This document shows positions 38,290-47,500 of a stretch of 64,000 nt of DNA, piece by piece (within the stretch, counting starts at the first letter, position 1; each line of letters begins with the position of its first letter). The notes under the pieces are model-generated. The model worked only from the letters and a program-made list of their open reading frames with translations. It was not told the origin of the DNA and did no database searches. The translations under genes and the position numbers were made by a program. The DNA lies in the NCBI GenBank assembly GCA_013284265.1, contig JABTBR010000024.1:36074-100073 (forward strand), given 5' to 3'. This DNA comes from Oxalobacteraceae bacterium (GTDB lineage Bacteria > Pseudomonadota > Gammaproteobacteria > Burkholderiales > Burkholderiaceae_D).

Positions 38290-39941
38290 GGCTGTCCCTG
38301 GACCGGAGTCCGTAATTTGAAACGTTGCAGCTTGCCCGTCTCCGTGCGCGGCAAGGCCGCCAGGAAGCGGATCGTGCGCGGATACTTGTACGGCGCGATC
38401 TGGCTCTTCACAAACTCCTGCAGTTCGGCCACCAGCGCGTCGGTCGGCGCCACGCCCGGCTTGAGCACCACATGCGCCTCCACCACCTGCCCCCGTTCCT
38501 CGTCGGGCTGGCCGATCACGCCGCATTCGGCCACCGCCGCGTGGCGCAGCAAGGCTTCCTCCACTTCCGGCCCGGCGATGTTGTAGCCGGCCGAAATGAT
38601 CATGTCGTCGGTGCGCGAGCGATAGTAGAAATAGCCGTCCGCATCCATTTCGTAGGCGTCGCCGGTCAGGTTCCAGCCATTGAGTACATAGTCCAGCTGG
38701 CGCGGATCGTCCAGATAGCGGCAGCCGGTCGGGCCCTTCACGGCCAGCCGTCCCACCACGCCCGGCCCCACCCGCTGGCCGTCGCCATCGAGAATGCAGG
38801 CCTGATAGCCCGGCACCGGCTTGCCGGTCGCGCCGGGGCGGATCTGGGCACCGGCGGCGGAGATAAAGATATGCAGCAGTTCGGTCGCGCCTATGCCGTC
38901 GATCATGGCCAGGCCGCTGGCCTTTTGCCACGCCTCGCGCGTGGCCAGCGGCAGCGCCTCGCCGGCGGACACGGTTTCACGCAGGCTGCCCAGGGTGTAT
39001 TGCGCGGCCAGTGGCGTCATCTGGCGGTAGAAGGTGGGCGCGGTAAAGCATACCGTCGCGCTGTACTGCTGAATCGCCTGCAGCAGGGTTTCCGGCGTCA
39101 GTTTTTCCAGCAGCACCGCGCTGGCACCCACCCGCAGCGGGAACAGCAGCAAGCCGCCCAGGCCGAAGGTAAAGGCCAGCGGCGGCGTGCCGATGAAGAT
39201 ATCCGACGCCTGCGAACGCAGCACCTCGCGCGGGAAGCAGTCGCAGATGGCCAGCACGTCGCGATGGAAATGCATGGTCCCCTTCGGGATACCGGTGGTG
39301 CCGGAGGTGAAGCTGATCAGGCAGACGTCGTCGGCGGAGGTATCGACGGCGGTATAGCTGGCCGGCTGTTCGGCCATCAGCGCCTCCAGTGCGTCCGCAC
39401 TCGCGCCGGCGCCAAAGCACAGCAGGGTCGAAGGCAGTCCTTCCGCGCCCTCCAGTTCCGCGCGCAGGCTGGCCGCACACAGCACCGCATCGACCCGGGC
39501 CTTGAGCATGATGGTGCCCAGTTCGCGCTTGCGCAGCAGCGGCATGGTTGGCACGGCGATGCAGCCGGCCTTGAACACGGCCAGGATGCAGGCCGCCATC
39601 ATCGGATGGTTCGCCCCGCGCAGCAGCACCCGGCTGCCCGTCTGCAAGCCCATGGGGCCGCGCAGCACATGGGCGATGCGGTCGACCTGTTCGAGCAGCT
39701 GGGCATAGGTCCAGGTCAGCTCGGCGCCGCGCACCGCGATGCGCTCGCCGATGCCATTCGCGATGGCGCCATCGAGCAGCGCGGCGGCGCAATTGAGCCG
39801 GGACGGGTAATGCAGTTGCGGCAGATCGAAGCACAGATCCGGCCATTGCTCCGGCGGCGGCAGATGGTCGCGCGCAAAGGTATCGGTGTGGGCGCTGTCG
39901 CCCAGAGGTGCGCCGGCGGCGCGGGTGGTGGTTCTGATCAT
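38286..39941 (-). CDS. Aromatic acid-CoA ligase (2-aminobenzoate/benzoate-CoA ligase family)
   Basis: A 551-residue adenylate-forming enzyme with [21 protein letters not shown] (P-loop A3 motif), [12 protein letters not shown] (A5), [24 protein letters not shown] (A7/A8) and [14 protein letters not shown] with the A10 catalytic lysine. It activates an aromatic carboxylic acid with ATP and CoA. Its position as first gene before the aminobenzoyl-CoA monooxygenase/reductase suggests anthranilate; benzoate or salicylate are alternatives. Transcription likely starts in the 263-bp gap upstream. Confidence 0.92.
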
Positions 39942-39991
39942 GGTCGCCCTGGAGGTAAAAGCTCGGATCGCATCAGCCCGGAAGCAGATAC

Positions 39992-40003
39992 TTTAAACTT
40001 AAA
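39992..40003. promoter_or_regulatory. Candidate MarR operator
   Basis: TTTAA-AC-TTAAA is a perfect 5-bp inverted repeat about 50 bases upstream of the CoA ligase start, in an AT-rich patch that could include the promoter. The operon encodes its own MarR protein. Confidence 0.45.
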
Positions 40004-40085
40004 CTATCTAGGGTGCAAGGCAAATGATGATCAATAGGCGGGGCTACAGAGGGGGGCACAGATTGCGGGCCGGCGGCCCTGTTTG

Positions 40086-40148
40086 AACCCACGGCGTAAC
40101 CCTGGGGTCTGACCCGGCGGGTCAGACCCCGGCTCTTTGCCGTGGGTT
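40086..40148. repeat. Nested palindromic intergenic repeat, copy A
   Basis: The outer arms AACCCACGGC (40086-40095) and GCCGTGGGTT (40139-40148) enclose an inner hairpin GGGGTCTGACCC (40104-40115) / GGGTCAGACCCC (40119-40130). The first ~24 bases read on the opposite strand match copy D at 63932. It lies downstream of rfbD. Confidence 0.85.
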
Positions 40149-40204
40149 TTAAGAGAGCAGCCGGCGCGCATGTATGCGCGCATGCACGCCGGCAGCACAT
40201 TCCA

Positions 40205-41062
40205 TCACTGCATGCACAAGCGCAGCGCTTCACGCCAGTCCGGCAGACGGCAGAAGGTATCCATCAACTGCTGTGACGACATCACCGAGTAGGCCGGGCG
40301 CGGTGCCGGTACCGGATATTCCGCCGTGGTGATCGGCAGCAGACGGCATTCGATGCCGGCCTGCTCGATGATCGCCTGGGTGAACTCGAACCAGGTGGTC
40401 TGGCCCTGGCTGCTCAGGTGATAGATGCCACCCTTCTGCTGCCACCAGTCGGCGCCGCCGGCATGGGCTTGCGCCAGGATCAGCGCGGTGGTGTCGGCAA
40501 TGGTACGGCTCCAGGTCGGCGCGCCGTGCTGGTCGGCCACCACGCGCAGCTCATCACGCTCCTTGGCCAGACGCAGCATGGTCAGCAGGAAATTCTTGCC
40601 GCGCATGCCGTACACCCAGCTGGTGCGGAAAATCAGGTGCGGAATGCCGGACGCGACGATCGCCTGCTCGCCGGCCAGCTTGCTGGCGCCGTAGACATTG
40701 ATCGGGCCGGTCGCATCGTTTTCCTTGCGGGCCGAAGGATCGTTACCCGGGAACACATAGTCGGTCGAATAGTGCACCAGCTTGGCGCCCAGCTTCAGCC
40801 CCTCTTCCGCCATCACGGCCGGCGCGCCGGCGTTGATGCGGTGTGCCAGTTCCGGCTCGCTCTCGGCCTTGTCCACCGCCGTGTAGGCGGCCGGATTGAC
40901 GATCAGGCCAGGCTTGACGCGGCGGATCACATCGCGCACCTGGTCCAGATCGGACAGGTCCATCACGCTGCGGTCCACGGCCACCACTTCGCCTAGGCCC
41001 TGCAAGGTACGCTCCAGCTCGTAACCGACCTGGCCGGTATTTCCCGTCAGCAGGATCTTCAT
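40205..41062 (-). CDS. rfbD: dTDP-4-dehydrorhamnose reductase
   Basis: A 285-residue RmlD, the last enzyme of dTDP-L-rhamnose synthesis, which reduces the 4-keto sugar with NAD(P)H. It has NTGQVGYELERTL (nucleotide binding), NPAAYTAVDKAESEPELA, VHYSTDYVFPG and catalytic INVYGASKLAGEQ (YxxxK). It overlaps rfbC by four bases. It is the only rfbD in the window, so it must serve both rfb copies unless another lies elsewhere. Confidence 0.95.
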   Translation of the reverse strand: MKILLTGNTGQVGYELERTLQGLGEVVAVDRSVMDLSDLDQVRDVIRRVKPGLIVNPAAYTAVDKAESEPELAHRINAGAPAVMAEEGLKLGAKLVHYSTDYVFPGNDPSARKENDATGPINVYGASKLAGEQAIVASGIPHLIFRTSWVYGMRGKNFLLTMLRLAKERDELRVVADQHGAPTWSRTIADTTALILAQAHAGGADWWQQKGGIYHLSSQGQTTWFEFTQAIIEQAGIECRLLPITTAEYPVPAPRPAYSVMSSQQLMDTFCRLPDWREALRLCMQ

Positions 41063-41604
41063 GCGAACACCTCCGCATTGGCCAGCAGCGAACCGGCCTG
41101 GTCTTTACCGGACAGCAGCGGCGCCGCCTCCAGCGGCCATTCGATGCCGATGGCCGGGTCGTTCCACAGGATAGAACGCTCGAACTCGGGTGCCCAGTAA
41201 TCGGTGGTCTTGTACAGGAATTCGGCGGACTCGCTGGTGACGACGAAACCGTGCGCGAAGCCGGCCGGTATCCACAGCTGGCGCTTGTTCTCGGCCGACA
41301 GTTCCAGACCGTACCACTGGCCGAAGGTTGGCGAACTCTTGCGCAGGTCGACGGCCACATCGAACACCGCGCCCGCGGTCACGCGCACCAGCTTGCCCTG
41401 GGCTTGCTGGATCTGGTAGTGCAGGCCGCGCAGCACATTGCGCGCCGAGCGGGAATGGTTATCCTGCACGAACTCGACCTGGACACCGGTCAGCTCGGCG
41501 AAGCGGCGCGCGTTGAAGCTCTCGTAGAAAAAGCCGCGGTCGTCGCCGAACACTTTCGGCTCGATGACCAGCAAGCCTTCGAGGGGAGTGGAAATCACGT
41601 TCAT
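41059..41604 (-). CDS. rfbC: dTDP-4-dehydrorhamnose 3,5-epimerase (copy 2)
   Basis: A 181-residue RmlC cupin epimerase with [17 protein letters not shown] and [18 protein letters not shown]. It differs from copy 1 by conservative changes such as VEFVQD for TEFLQD. Overlaps of four bases with both rfbA and rfbD show translational coupling. Confidence 0.95.
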   Translation of the reverse strand: MNVISTPLEGLLVIEPKVFGDDRGFFYESFNARRFAELTGVQVEFVQDNHSRSARNVLRGLHYQIQQAQGKLVRVTAGAVFDVAVDLRKSSPTFGQWYGLELSAENKRQLWIPAGFAHGFVVTSESAEFLYKTTDYWAPEFERSILWNDPAIGIEWPLEAAPLLSGKDQAGSLLANAEVFA

Positions 41605-42509
41605 CGTGGAATCACCTTATCTTCTAGAATTTGGAGCAGATACTGCCCGTAATTGTTTTTCTTGAGCGGCTCGGCCAGCTTGCGCAGCTGGCCGGCGTCG
41701 ATATAGCCCTTGCGGTAAGCGATCTCTTCCGGGCACGCGACTTTCAGGCCCTGGCGCTTTTCTATCGTGGCAATGAACTGCGAGGCGTCCAGCAGCGAAT
41801 CGTGGGTGCCGGTGTCGAGCCAGGCCATGCCGCGGCCCATCAGCTCCACCTTCAGGTCCTGGGCTTCCAGGTAGACCCGGTTGACGTCGGTGATTTCCAG
41901 CTCGCCACGCGGCGAAGGCTTGATCGCGGCGGCGATATCGCACACCTTGTTGTCGTAGAAATACAGGCCGGTCACCGCATAGTTCGATTTTGGCTTCAGC
42001 GGTTTTTCCTCGATGCTGACCGCCTGGCGGTTCTCGTCGAAGTCGACCACGCCATAGCGCTCGGGATCGTGCACGTGGTAGGCGAACACGGTGGCGCCCT
42101 CGGTGCGTTCGTTGGCGCTGCGCAGCAAGGCATCGAGATCGTTACCGTAGTAAATATTGTCGCCCAGGATAAGCGCCGACGGCGAGTCGCCGACGAATTC
42201 CTTGCCGATGATGAAGGCTTGCGCCAGGCCATCGGGCGAAGGCTGGACCGCGTAGCTGATCGCGATGCCCCACTGGCTGCCGTCGCCCAGCAGGTCCTGG
42301 AAGCGCGGCGTGTCCTGCGGGGTCGAGATGATCAGGATCTCGCGCATGCCCGCCAGCATCAGGGTCGTCAGCGGATGGTAGATCATCGGCTTGTCGTAGA
42401 TCGGCAGCAATTGCTTCGATACGCTCATCGTCACCGGGTACAGGCGCGTGCCCGAGCCGCCGGCCAGGATGATGCCCTTGCGCTTAGTAATGGTCGCCGC
42501 TGTCGTCAT
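41601..42509 (-). CDS. rfbA: Glucose-1-phosphate thymidylyltransferase (copy 2)
   Basis: A 302-residue RmlA with [16 protein letters not shown] after the tail [11 protein letters not shown]. Apart from that tail it is almost identical to copy 1 (5085-5996). I chose the ATG at 42509, which overlaps the rfbB stop by one base (TGATG); the longer in-frame reading runs into rfbB. Confidence 0.95.
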   Translation of the reverse strand: MTTAATITKRKGIILAGGSGTRLYPVTMSVSKQLLPIYDKPMIYHPLTTLMLAGMREILIISTPQDTPRFQDLLGDGSQWGIAISYAVQPSPDGLAQAFIIGKEFVGDSPSALILGDNIYYGNDLDALLRSANERTEGATVFAYHVHDPERYGVVDFDENRQAVSIEEKPLKPKSNYAVTGLYFYDNKVCDIAAAIKPSPRGELEITDVNRVYLEAQDLKVELMGRGMAWLDTGTHDSLLDASQFIATIEKRQGLKVACPEEIAYRKGYIDAGQLRKLAEPLKKNNYGQYLLQILEDKVIPR

Positions 42510-43579
42510 CACGCATTTTCCCGGGTCGAGTAATTCGCTTCCATCCACTTCATGTAATTACCCGACTGAACGTCGGCCACCCAGGCCTGGTTGTCCAGAT
42601 ACCACTGCACCGTCTTGGCGATGCCGGTCTCGAAGGTCTCGGCCGGCTTCCAGCCCAGCTCCCGTTCGAGCTTGCGCGCATCGATCGCGTAGCGGCGGTC
42701 ATGGCCCGGCCGGTCCTTAACATAGGTGATCTGCTCGCGATAGCTGGCGCCAGCGGCTTTCGGTTTCTGTTGGTCGAGCATATCGCACAGGGTATGGACG
42801 ACGTCCAGGTTGGCCATCTCGTTCCAGCCGCCAACGTTATAAGTCTCGCCCAGGCGCCCGGCTTCGAGCACGCGGCGGATCGCGGCGCAGTGATCGCTGA
42901 CATACAGCCAGTCGCGCACTTGCTGGCCATCGCCATAGATCGGCAGCGGCTTGCCCGCCTGGGCGTTGGCGATGATCAGCGGAATGAGTTTTTCCGGGAA
43001 GTGGTAAGGACCGTAGTTGTTCGAGCAATTGGTCGTCACCGTCGGCAGGCCGTAGGTGTGGTGGTAGGAGCGCACCAGGTGGTCCGACGCCGCTTTCGAG
43101 GCAGAGTAAGGGCTGTTCGGCGCGAAGGCCGTCGTTTCGCTGAACGGCGCATCGTCCGGTCCCAGCGTGCCATACACTTCATCGGTCGACACGTGCAGGA
43201 AACGGAAGGCCGTCTGGTCCGCTTCGGGCAGCGCGCTCCAGTAGGCGCGCGTCGCTTCGAGCAGGCTGAAAGTGCCGTTGATGTTGGTATTGATGAATTC
43301 GCCAGGACCGAGGATGGAACGGTCCACATGGCTTTCCGCCGCGAAGTGGACGATCGCGCGTGGCTTGTGTTCCTGCAACAGCGCCAGCACCTGGGCCTGA
43401 TCGCAGATGTCGCCGCGCACGAACACGTGACGCGCATCCTGCTTCAGCGTCGCCAGATTGTTCAAATTGCCCGCATAGGTCAATTTGTCGAAGTTCAGTA
43501 CCGGCTCATCGGACTGGGCCAGCCAGTCGAGCACGAAGTTTGAGCCGATAAAGCCGGCGCCGCCAGTCACAAAGATCAT
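42509..43579 (-). CDS. rfbB: dTDP-glucose 4,6-dehydratase (copy 2)
   Basis: A 356-residue RmlB with the same motifs as copy 1: [26 protein letters not shown] and [10 protein letters not shown]. Differences cluster around residues 55-75 (e.g. [11 protein letters not shown] versus [11 protein letters not shown]) and at the C-terminus. First gene of the complete rfbBACD operon; the 172-bp gap before it contains its promoter and the end of the response-regulator gene. Confidence 0.95.
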   Translation of the reverse strand: MIFVTGGAGFIGSNFVLDWLAQSDEPVLNFDKLTYAGNLNNLATLKQDARHVFVRGDICDQAQVLALLQEHKPRAIVHFAAESHVDRSILGPGEFINTNINGTFSLLEATRAYWSALPEADQTAFRFLHVSTDEVYGTLGPDDAPFSETTAFAPNSPYSASKAASDHLVRSYHHTYGLPTVTTNCSNNYGPYHFPEKLIPLIIANAQAGKPLPIYGDGQQVRDWLYVSDHCAAIRRVLEAGRLGETYNVGGWNEMANLDVVHTLCDMLDQQKPKAAGASYREQITYVKDRPGHDRRYAIDARKLERELGWKPAETFETGIAKTVQWYLDNQAWVADVQSGNYMKWMEANYSTRENA

Positions 43580-43751
43580 GGGATGTTATTTCCTGTTAAG
43601 CAAGTTGGAATGCGATGTGTGCAGTAATTGCATTATTTGCAACAAATCGTGCAATTAGCATAATTTTATGTGAATCCGCGCCGACCCGCTTGAAAACTTG
43701 CGCAAGCGTAGGGCCGCGCTGGCGATCCCAGGCCTGCCGTCCAGCCCGCCC

Positions 43752-44468
43752 TCAGGCCTGGCCATCCTGGCGCAGCAGGCCGGATTGGTGTATCACGGCG
43801 CGCACCACGTCGGCCAAAGCGCCCTGCACCGTTTCGCCCAGCAGCGTGCCGGGACCGATCGCGGCCAGCGCCCTGGCCGCGCCATGCAGGCCCAGCGTGG
43901 CGCAGCCGGCCTGCAGGCGTTCGATGCGCACGCGCGCCTCGGCCTGCTCTCCCCGCGCGAGCAAGACTTCCAGCTCGCCGCTGGCGCTGGTCAACTGGGT
44001 ATGGAAACCACTGAGATAAACGAGCAGGCGCTCGCCATTGATGCCCAGCCGCTGCTGGGTGGCGGCGGGCGCCTCGGCGTCGTGCTCATAGCCGCTGGCG
44101 GCATGGTCGAAAAAGGCCAGCAGGTGCACCCGCACCTGCTCGGCCTGGAATGGTTTGACGATGTAGCCGGCCGCACCGGCCTGGGTGGCCTGCTGCACGC
44201 TGTCCTCGTCGGTGGAAGAGGTCACCAGCACGAAGGGCGTGGTGTTGAGCCGCGCATCGGCCTTGATCCTTTGCAGCAGTTCCAGGCCGGACAGGCGCGG
44301 CATGCGCAGGTCGCAAAAACAGATGGCGGGCCGCAGGCCTTGTTCCAGCTGCTCCCATGCATCGGCGCCGTCTTCGGCTTCCACAATCTCAAAGTCGCCG
44401 CAGCTGTCGATCAGGTGCATCAGCACCATGCGCGAGACGACATCGTCATCTACTACCAGAACCTTCAT
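43752..44468 (-). CDS. Response regulator with a degenerate HPt-like C-terminus
   Basis: A 238-residue protein. Residues 1-120 are a receiver domain: VDDD acidic pocket, phospho-acceptor D53 in CDLRMP, conserved K105 in VKPF. The C-terminal part (about 140-225) is helical. ERLQAGCATLGLHGAARAL (183-201) aligns with the HPt signature HxLKGxxxxLG, but with Glu in place of the phospho-histidine. There is no DNA-binding domain, so it likely acts by protein contact. GGAGGA precedes the ATG, and it follows the hybrid kinase gene by 90 bases. Confidence 0.85.
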   Translation of the reverse strand: MKVLVVDDDVVSRMVLMHLIDSCGDFEIVEAEDGADAWEQLEQGLRPAICFCDLRMPRLSGLELLQRIKADARLNTTPFVLVTSSTDEDSVQQATQAGAAGYIVKPFQAEQVRVHLLAFFDHAASGYEHDAEAPAATQQRLGINGERLLVYLSGFHTQLTSASGELEVLLARGEQAEARVRIERLQAGCATLGLHGAARALAAIGPGTLLGETVQGALADVVRAVIHQSGLLRQDGQA

Positions 44469-44558
44469 GCCATTCCTCCGTGCCGCTGCAAAGTGTGCAG
44501 GGTGTTGCGATCCGCTGGCGCATTATACCCAGCGGGCCGCCGCGGCGTGCAGCGGCCC

Positions 44559-47500
44559 TCAGGCCGGCTGCGCATGCCCCAGCAACTGGCGCAGGCGCGG
44601 CAGCTCTTCCATCACCAGCTCGTAATGTCCGGCGTCGGCGGCCAGTTCCAGGCTGGCGCACAGCGCCTGCAATTCGCGTTCTTCCAGATAGCCGGCGCTG
44701 CCCTTGATACCGTGCAGCAGGCGGCCCGCGGTGTCGCAGTCGCGCACCGCCAGCGCCCGGTCCAGCTCGGCCAGGCGGGCCGGCACGTCGGCGTTGAAGG
44801 CTGCGCGCAGGCGCGCCTTCAGGCCCGCGCCGCTGCCGCTGTAATGGCCTGGCCCCGGTTCCGGTTCCGGCACGGTCAGCGGCGCCACGCCGAACATCGC
44901 GTCCAGTTCCAGCACATTCGGCGCCAGTTGCCGCTCCATGGGCGGCAGCACGAAGCCGCGCTGCAACTGGCGCTCGATCGCCCGGCTCAGCTGGAAGTGC
45001 AGCGCCGCCTCGTCGATCGGCTTGGTCAGGAAGTCGTCCATGCCCGCGCCCAGATAGCGGCTGCGGTCTTCCTCGCTGGCGTTGGCCGTCAGCGCGATGA
45101 TCATCAGTTCCTGGTCGCGCACCGGCGCCTCGTCCGGGCCGCCGGCGCGGATCAGGCGGGTGGCGCTGGCGCCGTCCATCTCGGGCATGCGCCCATCCAT
45201 CAGGATCACATCGTAGCGCGTCATCGCGCACGCCTTGACCGCCAGCGCGCCATTGGCCGCGATGTCGACCTTGTGGCCCAGGTCTTCGAGCATCATGCGG
45301 ATGATGATCTGGTTGGTCGGGAAGTCTTCCGCGCACAGGATCTTGAGCTGATGGCTATGCGGCTCGCGCGGCACATGCGGCACCAGCGGCGGCGCCACGC
45401 CGTCGGCCAGCGGCAGGTCGAAGGCGAAGGTGCTGCCGTGACCCGGCTGGCTTTGCACGCTGATCTCGCCGCCCATCAGTTCCACCAACTGGCGGCAGAT
45501 CGCCAGTCCCAGCCCGGTGCCGCCGTAGCGCCGGGTGGTGGTCGAATCGGCCTGCTCGAACTTCTGGAACAGGCGCGGCATCGCGTCGGCCGGAATGCCG
45601 ATGCCCGAATCCTCCACCGTGAAGCGGATCACATTGAAACCGGGATGCGCATGCGGCCCCTCCGGCAGGCGTTCGACGCGCATGCGCACCGCGCCCTCCT
45701 GGGTAAACTTGAAGGCATTGCCGACCAGGTTCACCAGCACCTGGCGCAAACGGGTCGGATCGCCAATGACGAACTCGGGCAGGTTGTTGCCAAAGCTCAG
45801 GCTGAAGTCCACGCTGTGCGCGGCGGCCTGTTCCTCGAACAGATTGACCACGTTTTCCACCGTCGCCGACAGCGCGAAGTCAATATTCTCGATACTCAGC
45901 TTGCCCGCCTCGATCTTGGAAAAGTCGAGCAGGTCGTTGATGATCGACAGCAGCGACTGGGCATTGGCCTGGCCGCGCAGGATCTGCTCGCGCGTGCTGT
46001 CCTGCAGATGGCCGTCGCGCAGGGCGAAGCCCAGCATGCCGATCACGCCAGCCAGCGGGGTGCGCATCTCGTGGCTCATATTGGCCAGGAATTCGGACTT
46101 CTGGCGGGTGGCGTCTTCGGCCTTCTGCTTGGCCAGGCGCAGGCGCTCGTCGTTTTCCTGCAGGGCGCGGTTGGCCAGCGCCAGTTCGTCGGTGTGCAGG
46201 CGCACCTGTTTTTCCTGCAGCAGCAGCTGGCCCTGGGTCTGGCGCAGCGCGCCCATCGCCTCTTCCAGCTGCTGGTAGGCGCGGGCGTTTTCCAGCCCGG
46301 CCGCCGCGTGCCCGGCCAGCGTCTGCAGCATGTCCATGTGCACGCGCTGGTAGGCATTGCGCTCGGTGCTCTGCACGCACAGGATGCCCACCACCTTGTC
46401 GTTGACGATCAGCGGCGTGTACAGCATGGCCAGCGGCACCACCGAGGGCTGGCCGTTCTCCAGCGGCGCCGGCGACAGCGTCTGCAGTCCGGCCGCGCCC
46501 ATATACTGCCCATACTCGGCGTAGAAGTCGTTGATGAAGATTTCGCGCTTGTTGCGCAGGCACCAGACCGCCAGCTGGTTCGCATCGTCCAGTCTGCGCC
46601 CATAAGGACGGCTGCGCACCCCACCCTCGATCGCGAAGGGGAACTCGATCACGCCCTGCTCCTCGCGCACGAAGCCGATGCCGAACATCTGCGCATCCAT
46701 CAAATGGTGCACATGCCGGTACAGGGTGCGCATCGCCGTTTCCATGTCCAGCGTGGCGCTCATCTCGCGTCCCAGTTCGCTCATCACCGAGATATTGCGG
46801 TGCGCCTGCTCGACGTTTTCCTTCTGGTGTTCCACTTCCTGCTTCTGGCGTTCGGCCTCCATGCGCCGCTGCTCGGCTTCCATGCGCTGGTTTTCCGCCT
46901 CCAGGCGGCGCTGTTCCAGCTCGCCCTTCTGCTGCTGCAGCAGCATATTCTTCTGTTCCACCTCGGCGGTGCGCTGGCTGACCTGCTGCTCCAGCAGGGT
47001 CTTCTGGCGGCGCATGCCGCGCATCCGCGCATGGTAGGAAAAATAGCCCAAACCCAGCAGCAGCAGCACCACCAGCGAACGGAACCACCAGGTTTTCCAG
47101 AACGGCGGCAGGATGGTGATCTCCAGCGTGGCCGCGTTGTCGTTCCAGATACCGTCCTTGTTGGCCGCCTTGACGCGGAACACATAGTGGCCCGGGTCCA
47201 GATTGGTGTAGGTGGCGAAACGCTTGGTCGCATCGGTCACCACCCAGTCCTCGTCGAAGCCCTGCAACTGGTAGGCGAAGCGGTTGCGCTGCGGCGCGGC
47301 GTAGTGCAGGGCCGCGAATTCGAGCGAGAACACCGAGTCGTACTGGCTCAGCGTCAGCGCGCCGGTATGCTCGATCGCGTTCTTGAGCACATTCGCATGC
47401 TCGCCCTGCCCGGCCTTGACGGACTTGTTAAAGATCTGCAGGTCGGTGATGGCCACCGTCGGCGCCACGCTGTTCTCGCGCACTTCCTGCGGCGCGAAGG

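Larger units (their letters stand above)
41059..43579 (-). repeat. Duplicated rfbBAC segment, copy 2
   Basis: The counterpart of 4543-7063: same 2521-bp length and gene order, with scattered single-base differences. Homology stops at the rfbD start codon on one side and at the rfbB start codon on the other. Confidence 0.9.

Noticed and set aside
40086..40148. Copy A of the palindromic repeat as a simple terminator of rfbD
   Set aside because: Reading with rfbD there is no T run after the hairpin, and the same flanks recur at three other places, so a repeat family explains it better. Some termination activity is still possible.
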